A stretch of DNA of 64,000 nucleotides from Lepturacanthus savala (Eukaryota > Chordata > Actinopteri > Scombriformes > Trichiuridae). Positions 12,501 to 22,400 of this stretch are shown piece by piece. The stretch lies in contig CM060481.1 in the NCBI GenBank assembly GCA_030544235.1, forward strand, positions 12,166,892-12,230,891. The letters run 5' to 3'. Position numbers and translations under genes: made by a program. The notes under the pieces were generated by a model. It made no database searches. It was given only the letters and a program-made list of their open reading frames with translations, and was not told the origin of the DNA. How positions within the stretch are numbered: position 1 is the stretch's first letter; each line of letters opens with the position of its first letter.

Positions 12501-15145
12501 TACGTTATTTGGGTTATAATCTTGTTTTAAAATGCCATTATATAATCTTCAGGGAACAAATTCTCGCCTTTACAGACAAGCTGGCTTACTGCTGACATTG
12601 AAGCACCGCCACGTCAGGCCAGTTGGGTTTCTTTTGGCAATTAAATTCTCCACCATAACCTAGCTAAAATAACACCTCCAGCTCCATGAGTCATGAGACA
12701 TTTAATTCTCTTTCCCCACTCACAGCTGCTATTTATTTTTGTGGATGTTGCTTTCGTTTGAATTGCATCAATAATAAATAGTGTTCTTATCTGTGGTAAG
12801 ACCCGTTCTGATGACTGTAGGGATGGAGTGGACAGAATTGCGCAGCAGTATGCCGGGGCATCACATGGAATTCATGACACTGTCCGCCCTGACAGACCTG
12901 GGCACTAATGATGAATAAAATCATGAAATATGAAAATAGATCCTGAGGCTGCCATGCTATAATTTACTCTAAGACTGTCTCCTTAGGAACCATTTGTCAG
13001 TGTTCTTGGCGTGATATGATCTGGTTGTTTCTGTGTTCAAGCAAAACAGCTTTAAGCAAGAACAAATATGGGTCTTGGGTTTAAATCCCTGCTGCTAACA
13101 GAAGAGCTGTCTCCAAATATTGAATATATTTAGCTTCCTACCAACTCTGCCCCTTAAGGCTCTTTCTCTTTTTTTGTGTGAAGCGAGCGAATGGTAATAA
13201 TTACTCCAGCCACCATCTGCATTGGTGTTGCACTGTGTGTGTACTTTTCCTACGCACCGTTTTTGAGCAAGATTGTACTTTTTTTTAGAGCTGGAGAGGA
13301 AAAATGCCCTCAGTGTAATGATTCTTAAAGGTCAGGTTGATTATTCTGAATTTGAAAGCTGCGGGTTGTGCTGAGGTGTCTTTGTGTTGAGGCGAGAGAG
13401 AGGGAAAACTGTTTCTATATTTAAAAAATGTATATTTTTAATTCACTGAAGAATACAGCAGTCAGGATGCTTTTCTCGTCAATCTAACAATTGTACGATA
13501 CCATCTGCACTTAGTGTAATTTATATAGGCCATAAAGGCTATCTTCTATAGCAGGAGCCTCACCCAGTCATGACCATCTATTCTCAACAGGCAGCATCCC
13601 TTCAAGGATGTGTGCTGTGTAGAATATTGAGCAACTGCAGGAAAGACTGCAAAAAACAACACATTTTTGAGAAGAGAGGAAAACCTTCTATAAAAGCCAA
13701 TACAATTTAGAATATGCAATATTATCTAGACAATAGTTGTACTGTATCTTATTTCATTTCCATTATGTATAAACAGACACAGTGGAGCTGTGAGGGCTGA
13801 GTCTGACAAAGGCATCTCTGCTGAGCTGTATGCCTAATACACTAACTGAGGAAAAGTGTATGTAACTGATTCAACTAAAACTTAATAAACTGCTGCGGTA
13901 ATGTGTAATGATTTCATGGCGAATCTCATTTCAGGATTGTTGCAGCCTATTAGTCTCTGTCTACTAGAGACACCCTTCAAAGCTGGCAGCTACTGAAATA
14001 GGAAACTATACCTGTGGTTCCCAAACCACGGCACTCACCTCTTCATAGTGGTGTGTTTTATATATGACTGTGTCCGGGACAGAGATCTATATCAGCATTT
14101 CCTCAAGCTTTATTTACAGTGGCTTTCATCTAATTTATTACATGTTGATGTGTCTGAAAATGTAACATAAATGAAGATGATGTAAATATGGCCTTGATGG
14201 TGAAATTTTATTCAACTGCAAAAAAGAATGTTGGAAATGAATCCTATTTCTGGGCGGACACAGGCTCATTCCAACCACTGTGACACTTTGATTTCAGTGA
14301 TCAGTCTTCTGTTGTGAGCGGTATATGTGTCTACTGATCCGTTGACACCTTTGCGCATTTTCAGAGGTCGTTTGAGGGGAGGAAAGGTGTGGATCCCGGC
14401 TGATAATACTTTTGGTCTCGCAGGGCTGCTGCTCCTCTAGTGAATAATGAATTTTTCTATTAGCTTAGAGGAAAGTGCAGCATGGCCATTTGGCTTTAAT
14501 AGAAAGGGCATGCTGTGATACTATTGTTGGGTTCTTTGTTACTGTAGGTCTAGGCCAGAGGCAGGCTACAGAGCTCAGCCAGACAAACAGTAGCCACTGT
14601 GGTTTATGTCTTGGTCCCTTGAGTTCTGTCTTATCTCCCAGTGGAGAAGGGAAAAAGGGGCAGAATTCTCATTTCTTCAGGCCAGGATTTCTTTTTTTTT
14701 TCTTTATTAACCAATAAAAAGGCCTCCAGTTTTATCAGTAGCAAATGGAGAAAACAACAACACAGCATATGCTATCCTAGCATAATAAATATGATATTTT
14801 TTCAGCTGGGAGGTGGCAAGGAGGCATCAGGACCCTGCAGTGCGAGGGCAGATATGCCATAGTCTTGAGAGATTCAGTGGAGAAAAAGAACGGCGCAGAC
14901 ACACAAGCAAGGAGAGGAAAAACTCATCATGCAGGTGGAACAGACACACACACATTCGCATAGTCCTCAAGAAAAAAAAAAGAAAGATGATAGAATTGAA
15001 ATGTGAGTGTTTGTCATTTAACAGTAGGAGCAGCAGAACTAGGAAGGATGGCGAGGACAGGGACAGTCAGAGCAGACACAAACACAAAAAAGCCAAGAGA
15101 AGAAGGAAGGACAAGGCGTGTAATGAGATGCTCTCCGCTGACTAA
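480..15145 (+). CDS. fip1l1: fip1l1, 3' part: pre-mRNA 3'-end-processing factor FIP1
   Basis: FIP1L1 is the nuclear CPSF subunit that binds U-rich RNA and helps recruit poly(A) polymerase. The 5' part, with the conserved FIP1 domain, lies before the window. I join 480..582, 683..755, (884..1009, doubtful), 4645..4699, 7741..7787, 8273..8450, 14806..14934 and 15025..15145; codon phase is kept at every junction. Recognisable parts are AAIDVVG (human GAIDVIG), FPFIPGAPSLSKIAAVD (human GFPPPPGAPPPSLIPTIES), a basic Arg/Lys/Glu-rich tail and the C-terminal RHKHKKAKRR (human RHKHKKSKR). The middle is divergent: the long Arg-Asp dipeptide run and most of the proline-rich stretch of the human protein are not seen. 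The identity also rests on lnx1 lying next to it in the opposite orientation. Human comparisons are from memory. Confidence 0.78.
683..755 (+). CDS. fip1l1: fip1l1 coding exon, Pro/Phe-containing segment
   Basis: Acceptor cattgcag and donor caaa|gtaagt bound 73 bases (24 codons plus one base). The peptide begins VVTEMSPQQLHPF. In human FIP1L1 this position is VLSERS... followed by the proline-rich run, which is much reduced here. Both splice signals are good; the protein match alone is weak. Confidence 0.58.
884..1009 (+). CDS. fip1l1: possible fip1l1 cassette exon with a GC donor
   Basis: A good acceptor (cattaacag) opens 126 bases free of stops in the required phase. They end at a GC-type donor, g|gcaagt. 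In and out phases fit both neighbours and would restore the Gly before FPFIPGAP. However, the flanking exons 683..755 and 4645..4699 also join in frame without it, and the peptide (starting NELLSKMLGAEF) has no recognised counterpart. It could be an optional exon or a chance open stretch. Confidence 0.33.
1010..4644 (+). other. fip1l1 intron
   Basis: Intron with GT-rich stretches near 1,015-1,140, 2,466-2,530 and 2,750-2,790 and short poly-A/T runs. Open frames here are scattered and have no splice support. Nothing else is recognised. Confidence 0.6.
4645..4699 (+). CDS. fip1l1: fip1l1 coding exon, FPFIPGAPSLS segment
   Basis: Acceptor cttcatgcag and donor gacag|gtgagc bound 55 bases, phase 2 in and 2 out. 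The 17 codons read FPFIPGAPSLSKIAAVD. This is the best local match to the end of the human proline-rich region (GFPPPPGAPPPSLIPTIE). Confidence 0.75.
4700..7740 (+). other. fip1l1 intron
   Basis: Intron with a poly-C run followed by (CA)n at 5,257-5,294 and a poly-C run at 6,838-6,849. No gene or named repeat is recognised in the remainder. Confidence 0.6.
5257..5294. repeat. poly-C run followed by (CA)n
   Basis: Seventeen C in a row and then about ten CA units, in a fip1l1 intron. Confidence 0.95.
7741..7787 (+). CDS. fip1l1: fip1l1 small coding exon
   Basis: This 47-base exon lies between a strong acceptor (ttccttttcag) and donor cag|gtacag. In phase it reads S-GLFKAFGDPLYPCSS and then the first base of Gly. 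It corresponds loosely to human SGHSSGYDSRSARAFPYGN. The phase link to both neighbours is the main support. Confidence 0.65.
8273..8450 (+). CDS. fip1l1: fip1l1 coding exon, basic Arg/Lys/Glu/Asp-rich region
   Basis: Acceptor gtttctcttag and donor aacag|gtgggt bound 178 bases and 58 whole codons. The peptide starts VSSATPGRKRQALS, passes through RDKNSKRCRDKERERPF and ends near SKN. It occupies the place of the human RD/RE-repeat region but has only scattered RD and RE pairs. Confidence 0.7.
8451..14805 (+). other. fip1l1 long intron
   Basis: A 6.4-kb intron, mostly AT-rich and unique-looking. I found no well-phased exon, RNA gene or recognised mobile element. A poly-T stretch near 14,691-14,702 precedes the next acceptor. 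Confidence 0.6.
14806..14934 (+). CDS. fip1l1: fip1l1 penultimate coding exon
   Basis: The strong acceptor attttttcag is followed in frame by a basic peptide containing LERFSGEKERRRHTSKERKN and ends at donor tgcag|gtggaa. It is 129 bases long, phase 1 in and 2 out. A weaker internal acceptor (atgccatag at about 14,859) is also in frame and would give a shorter exon. The human counterpart is the ASREKEERHRERRHREKE region. Confidence 0.68.
15025..15145 (+). CDS. fip1l1: fip1l1 terminal coding exon
   Basis: Acceptor catttaacag opens 40 codons that end at TAA. The peptide contains DRDSQSRHKHKKAKRRRKD and ends NEMLSAD. The RHKHKK-KR block is the clearest match to the human FIP1L1 C terminus. The acidic/proline tail of the human protein is replaced by a short, different end. 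Confidence 0.78.
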
Positions 15146-15668
15146 AAGAGGAAATTAAAATCTGACTTTCAATCTTCCAGTCTGAGGAAGTGCCCTATGT
15201 CCTCTCACACAGTATTCAATGTCATATTAGAATATTCTATTTTATTCAATTTTATCAGAGAAGCTTAAAAAAGTAATGTATGTCATATATATACAATATC
15301 TTAATCTTGCACCAGGTTTTAGTGTTGTTTTAATTCTGCTGAAGTAAGGCTGTTTATGAAGACTTTTCTTACACATCTTTCTTTTTCAAATGACTTTATT
15401 GATTATTTAACCAAAATGTACCATCAGATATACTACACAGGCTGAAGCGTGACAGACAGAACCACAGTAGATAGGCACCAGACCATCTACCGCTACACAG
15501 AAACCAAGTCAGTTTTATTTCTTAAAAGTAAGAAAATTAGTAAGGCCTCCACAATGTCACCTAATTAAATATTACATGTTATGAACACATTGATCCTTTA
15601 TTTTTTTCATATTTTTTTTCCTTGCCAGTGGTTTGATAATTTAGCCATAGCTTCTGAAATAAAATAAA
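15146..15668 (+). other. fip1l1: fip1l1 3' UTR with candidate poly(A) signals
   Basis: Sequence after the TAA. The first plus-strand AATAAA hexamers are at 15,658-15,663 and 15,663-15,668, in an A-rich tract. The true cleavage site cannot be fixed from the sequence. If these signals are used, the UTR runs into the region antisense to lnx1. Confidence 0.4.
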
Positions 15669-16305
15669 AATTAAAATTAAAATAAAATAATAAAAAAAAA
15701 ATCAACACAGACTACTACTTGTTAAAATGTCCTCTGGTCAAAGTATGAAGATGACATCCACTGTCAGTACAAACAGAATGGAGCCTATATTTAAAGGCCA
15801 TACCACAGACAAAAGAAACATATTACAAGTGCTTAGATCAGTACTTTTTTTTTAGACACCCAACATTTACAATAAAGAAATGTGAGTCCAACTTAATGCA
15901 TACCCTAACATATAACTACTGGAATTGGCAACGTGTTGTGTCTTCTCTTGAGCCCCTCCCCCCTCCCCCACCCCACTCACTGGATGCTGTGCCAGAGAAT
16001 GACCATGTCCTGTTAACAAACTCCCAACATGCTCGTTAGAAGTGCCTCAGACCTGGATCCTCCCAGTCCAGCGTTCTTGGAGGGGCAAGTTGAACTCTGG
16101 TAATAATCCAGTCTTATGTTTGTCCCTCTCCAAACTCCTGGCAAAGTCTCAGCTGTCCACCAGATGTCAGATATCCACACAGCTACAGCACTATTCTAAG
16201 CTTCCCCCACACAGCAAGCTTAGGGTGGTCAGCCAGTCTCAAGCTCTGCCTTCCACATTCCTTGGTCAGTGCCACTGAAGCAGCGCCAGATGGCTCGGAG
16301 CACTG
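15395..16305 (-). other. lnx1: lnx1 3' UTR with candidate poly(A) signals
   Basis: Minus-strand sequence after the lnx1 stop. Minus-strand AATAAA hexamers lie at 15,597-15,602, 15,514-15,519 and 15,395-15,400 (seen as TTTATT on the plus strand). Which one is used is unknown. The segment also holds a C-rich stretch near 15,956-15,975. Confidence 0.45.
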
Positions 16306-16441
16306 CTACAGCAGGCTGCCTGGCCAGGAGACAATGGTCAGGGTGATTCTGCCTCGAAGCTCCTTCAGAAGACGCACCAACGCTGTGTGAGTCATTCCCC
16401 ATGTACTGTTCCTGTTCACCTCGAGCAAGATGTCCCCACAC
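16306..16441 (-). CDS. lnx1: lnx1 coding exon 10 (PDZ4 end and stop)
   Basis: The acceptor gtctgtgcag opens 44 codons and a TAG at 16308..16306. The peptide runs CGDILLEVNRNSTWGMTHTA ... GRITLTIVSWPGSLL. Human ends SWPGTFL. The last residues SLL could act as a PDZ ligand themselves (inference). Confidence 0.95.
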
Positions 16442-19400
16442 CTGCACAGACGGGAGAAGAGGATAATTGAAAAAAAACATGTATTGACAGTAAATCAAAG
16501 ACCAACCTGACAATTTACACGTCACTCATGTGACATACTGAACAGTGAGAATATATTATTCGGTGGGTATAATCAAAGAAAGTAGCGAAACTGTACCTTA
16601 TCCGGCCATCATTGTAGGCTGGCGTCCCCTCCACGATGGAGCGGATAAAAAAGGATTGATTGCAGTTGACCTCCTCCTGACCTCCTACGATACTGAAGCC
16701 CAGGCTGCCCGAAGTGCTCCGCCGCAGGACAATGTCTTTGCAGCAGTAGAGATGCCTGCATTAGCCAAGAAGGAGATTATAAGTAGTAATCTCTCGACTG
16801 CATCTTTACATTACATGTGAAATATATCTACCGTATATTATCGAATATGTGTGCAAATTTCCGAAGCCCCCGCTCAGAAGTCTAAAGCCTTGGAATAAGG
16901 TGTGACGATCCCCAGAGATGTGAAGCAATGAGAAAAGCGAGACGTCTATCAGTCTATAGGACAGCCCAGGAACAAGTGAAAATTATATTCACATCCTTTT
17001 AGTTGCATCGCTGGCCTAGACTAAATTCCCATGGTGACTCAGTACTTGTTTCGCCTCCAAATCAATTCAGTGTTCAAGGAGAAACACATTATTATTTCAC
17101 TTTATTTTATAAAAGCAGGCGCAGCAGTTGTTTATTGCTGTCAGCGAGCCGCTGTCTTCCCGACAACGCATGGCAGTGAGATAAATTCTTATGCCACAAG
17201 GCGAGGGATAAAGTTTTCAATTCTCAGAAGTTGTACTGATGCACTGTAATAGTGGTGAATATTTCAGCTAAAAAGTTAGTTCTGAAAGTATAATGAGTCC
17301 TCACTTCCCAGCTGGCTCTGTCAAAGTTTCAGCTTCCACCAGCTGGCGCAGGGTCAAAAGGTTCGGGATGAGACAGTAGGACGATGAGCAAATTATACCG
17401 GGCTCGGGGAAAAAAAAAAGAGTGGACACAGGGTGCTCACCTAGGTAGCTGCAGCCAGGACACCCACAGTGGGGAGTAATCGTCATTGGGCAGCGGGCTC
17501 TTGGTGCTATCTGTTGGTGAGGGTGTGAGACAGGGTGGCAGCGTGCACTCTTGCAGGCTTTCTTCAGGTGGACGCATCTCCAAGACCTTGAGCACAACGG
17601 GAGAGGAGGTGTTCTTCAGGTTGGCCACGGCTTCGCCTCGCGTCACCCCCGTCAAATCCACCCCGTTCACATTTAACAAGATATCACCTGCAGGGGAGGA
17701 AGTGGACAGCACAGCTCATCCTCTGGTGAGAGTCGCTGCCCCTGATAATAGCTTTTCAAAAGACCTCACAGTACAGGGACTCATCACCTGTCTGTTTTAT
17801 ATTCAACAGCCTCCCTGCTAGAACACAAAGGGTTGGTAAAGCACCACCTGTGCTTTTAAAATGCCTCCCAGTGATGAAAGTGATGCAAAGAAAAAACAGA
17901 CGGCACGGTCCAGCTGCTAGCAAGCAACTCAAAGGACACATTTGCCCTGCGAGGATATGCAAATGCAAATGAATAGTCTACTACAATACACAAACATGTT
18001 TTATAAGCACACAGAGACAGCTGCTGCTGCTCAGTCCCATATGAATACAGTAATGTGCACCTTGAACCAGGCACAGGACAAGCAGACTCAATTGACTTCT
18101 GCTTTATGAAGTCTTTCCTGTACTGCTATGCTCCATCATTTCTCTCGTTCCTCTCATAAAGAGTCTCAGGCAGGAGGGGGAGGGGGGGATTGAGTGTAAT
18201 GACAAGCTTAATATGGTTATACTTTAAGATGGATATGGTGGAATCAGCAGTTTGGTCTCACAGCTTTCACTGCGCCTGCCTTCAGCAGCATTATAGGATA
18301 TAAAGACTGCTGCTATGACATCAGTTATGCTTTCGTCGCCTCCTGTTTTGCTCTTATTTCAGAGTTGACTGATTTCAAGAAATGAAATAATTAAGTACTT
18401 CACAGACTCTCCTCTGGAACACAATAAGTCCTGAGCGCTGCTATGGAAATGTTGGTGTTTGTGTTGTTGTCTGAGCTAATTTGTAGCGCTCTGAACCACA
18501 GCAGCACCACTGAGCTTTTTTGCTGGATGAATAGCCTTCATAATGAAACAAGTGCTCATCAATCACTCTGTCTGTTACATACAAAGCATTCGTCACCAAA
18601 GCCGAATCCAATAGAATCCGTCTGGCATAATATGAGTGCTACTGCTTTGCAGAACATTAGACGACAACCAGAGAAAAGAACCTCCAGCTAAACTGAATGA
18701 GTAATTATTTTCACAGAAGCAGTGAACATGGCATTCTTTGCAATACAGTGTAGAAATTATTATATTTCACGTTACCTTTGCGGATGGAGCCCTCCTGTCC
18801 CACCACCCCATCGGGGTCCACGTTTGTGACATAGATAGGGAGGTCCCACCCCCGGCTGGACATGCCCCCTGCCACCGTCATACCCAGGGAGTCGTAGGGC
18901 TCCTTGGTCAGAGTGACTGTCTTCTCATAGCATGCAGGCTTTTGACAAGAGTCCTTCACAGAAAGTAGATGAGAGATCAAAAATAGTTTCAGTGGAGTGT
19001 TAATTAATAATGAACAAAAATTTCTAATTTTAGAAAAGAACTGTGCTGCTTTTTTTCCCCAAAATCACAATAACTCAGGACCAAACATGATATAAACTTA
19101 ATTGTTAAATCAAGGGCACCTTTTATAGACTACCACTAATCTAATTGGATTTTGGAGCAGCAAATTAGCATATTAATAAGGACTGTTTTCTCTGGGACTC
19201 TACGATAGTTCCTTAATAATAGGAGGATTCAAATGAATAACGCACCATGTTGTGAGATAGGAACAAGAGTCCAATGACATAGACATAGCTGCTAATTAAT
19301 GAATGACCTCATCAGCATAATGGTTCTTTATGCTAATGAGGTTATATGGTGGGTATTAGGATGAGACATTTGACAGCTCAAGTGTCTGTTAATTTTGCAT

Positions 19401-22400
19401 TCACATGCAATATAGAGAAACTGATTCATTTGCAGATGCTGTTGTGTTGTGTGACTTGGTTGTGGGATGAAGTGAGCAGGATTTTATTTATACCGCGCTT
19501 ATGAGCGCACTTGTGATTCAGATGGGAGACAGTGAGTAGGGGACACATTGGCATACGTTGCGATGCTAATGTTCTGCATTCACACATTTGTGTCCTGACA
19601 CTGCTACCTACCAAACCTACCAACAGGTGCACACACTGCAGTTCATGCTGTTCAATAATGTATGTACTATATCTATGTGTAGTATGCAATGTTTATGTTA
19701 ATATACATATATTATCACAAGAATATATATATGTGTGTGTGTGGTATAAATATATTATATATATGTCTTCCAATCAAAAATGAAGGAAGACCTGTAGAGT
19801 TTTCTCCAGCTTCAGTAAAATATTCTGGGGAAGAATATAGGACGAAAGTCCATATCCTATGGAGTGAGAGGATGTTTTTTATGGGGTGAAAAAATAAGAT
19901 GGCTGACATGAATGCTGCCCGCCGTACTGCTTGAATGACCGCTCGGCTTTGATGGCAGAATAATACCTCCATGGATCATTTGCACCTGAATGGGAATATT
20001 AATCATGAGCAGGGGAGACAGAGGAACAAAGCTCCTCTCAGTGTATTGGTGCTGTACTTGTCTCCTACGTGTATATGTGTGTGTGTGTGTGCCTGTGTGG
20101 GCTACTCACCAGCAGCGTTTGCTGTATGTCTACAGGGGAATATGGCGGGGGACCATCCATGGCCCACGGATCCTCTTGTAGGATGTCTGGGGTAGGCAGG
20201 CAGATCTGACGAGACACTATGAAGTGGACACGTTCCTCACTTGCCTACAGAGCATAATGAGAATACAGATAGTATTCATGAATTCAGGCCATTTTGCTTG
20301 GCATCGAAAACTAACTTCCTTTTGAATTATATTTCTTTAATGTCATTTTTTAATGCTTTAAGCACCAAATAAGAGAACTAGAAACTAGACCCTTTTTTCC
20401 CAGGAGTCATATTGACATGAAATGTTAGGTAAACACACTTAATTAGTATCACTGTCACTAATTAATATCATTGTTACCAATGATACTAATCAAGATTGTG
20501 TTCCATACAGGTCAAATAGAGTTAGGTGCTGCTATTGTGCATGTTGGCTCACTGGAAAGGCTCTACACACTTAATGGAACAAAACTTGAATTTGTATCAT
20601 TGGTAACACCTGTGTTAATATACTATTTTGTGTCAATGAAAAGGTCTATAGTCGACAGGAGGAGTATTATATATCTCTACTGTGTATGAAATGCTATGCT
20701 ATGCATGTTCATTTGAAAGATGAGCACAGGAAGTGGTTGTACTATCTAACTACTAGTCGGACAGGAAATACGAAGTGTGGGATTATTTCAAAATGGTAAC
20801 TCTAACATTAACAAGTCATATATATATATAGTTAAATTAGTATAATAAATGCGTGCCGACTAGTTGACTAATGGCTTGAACTAATGATTCCTTGTCGACA
20901 AGGAAAAATTTTAATGGAGGGCAGCCTTAAGGAAAACCATGATTGTTCCCTGTAAAAGTTCATTGCTTCCCAGGAGTAACATATATTGTAATTCTCCTCT
21001 CTGTGGCTTAAACCTCTAGCTGCCAGCCGAGCTACACTCATTCGCACATTTGCATGTAAGTGCTCCAAAAGACACGCAGGCCAACTGGCTGCTTCCCTCG
21101 ACCCCCTCTGTCATTCCTCTGAGATTTCCCCCCAGTCACTGTAGCACAACGCTGACTCCTGAATTAGTCAGTCCGACCCATTATTGCCTTAATTGGAATA
21201 ATTTAATTTCATCTCTGCCCATTCTTAATCTCTGCCAGAAACTGTCTGCTCTGAGAGGCCCTCATGGCTTCACAGAGACCCAGGAGAGCCAGTCGAACTG
21301 CTCAGACAGGAACTGCGGGCCCAGAGACCCTGCAAACTCCGCCGCAAACACACTGCAATTAACCACCATTACCACAAACACAGCACCATTGACTGGCATC
21401 AACCAGGATCTAGAGGCAGCCCCATAACCATGTCCTTCAGGGAATCACCACAATTAAATACTATTAACTGCAGTGAACACAGACACAACAGCACAGCAAA
21501 ACAATTAGCCTGAATCACTACAATTATCTTTAATACCTCGGGGACCCAGCGAAAGAACAGGCCGCAGTTGTTCATGTGCTGTAACAACTTCCCACCTCAT
21601 TTTACTGTCAAAACATTTTATAAATGATCGTAAATTGACCTTTAAGACTCTCCCCGAACTCCTGCCGACTGACCTGGATGAGCAGAGCGGCGTGTTCTGG
21701 TGCTCCATAGCGTAGGTCGTGCCCATTGATGGCCAGCACGCGGTCGCCAACGCACAACTGTCCATCACGTGCTGCCAGGCCTCCCTCCAGCAGGTGAAAG
21801 ATATAGACTCCGTGCTCCTCCGGCCGCCTCACGAGCTTAATGCCCAACTGCTCGTCTGGCGCGCTTTTATTCAGGACCACATGAATGCTGTCATCCCTCA
21901 GGGGGTGGTGGGGCATGCCATGAGACAGGTGGCCCCCGGTGACATCATGGCCGTGCCCGTGGCCGTGCGGGTGGCTGTGTGAATGCGAGCGGTAGCGGTG
22001 GCGCTGCTCTCTGAGGACAGTTAGCCGAAGGAGCTGACAGGGCTGTTTGAGGGTCGCCACTGCGTAACAGTGGGGCACATTGCTGATGTCTATGCCATTT
22101 ACCTGAGAGGGAAAACAAGGGGGGAATGATCGCTCTGATCATCTGAAATGCTTTCTGAAATGTGATTCTACTGGAAGTGTCCATACCTTCAGGATCATGT
22201 CCCCAGGCAGCAAGCGTCCATCACGAGCAATGACGCCTTCTCTGTAGATATCCTGGATGAGGATGCGCACCAAGGGGGTCTCGTTGCCACCGACGACGCT
22301 AATGGCCAGCGGGTCCGAGGGGTCCACCCGTGTGATCTTAATACTGGTGAGTTCCCCGTCAGGGATCAAATGATGGAGCTGAGGAAGAGCCAGCACTATG

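Larger units (their letters stand above)
16442..22186 (-). other. lnx1 introns between coding exons 4 and 10
   Basis: Short to medium introns separate the PDZ exons. Between 18,954 and 20,109 there are TA-rich stretches (about 19,690-19,765). Between 20,245 and 21,673 there is a near-palindrome at 20,461-20,490 and a TA run at 20,819-20,829. No other gene or recognised mobile element was seen. Confidence 0.6.
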
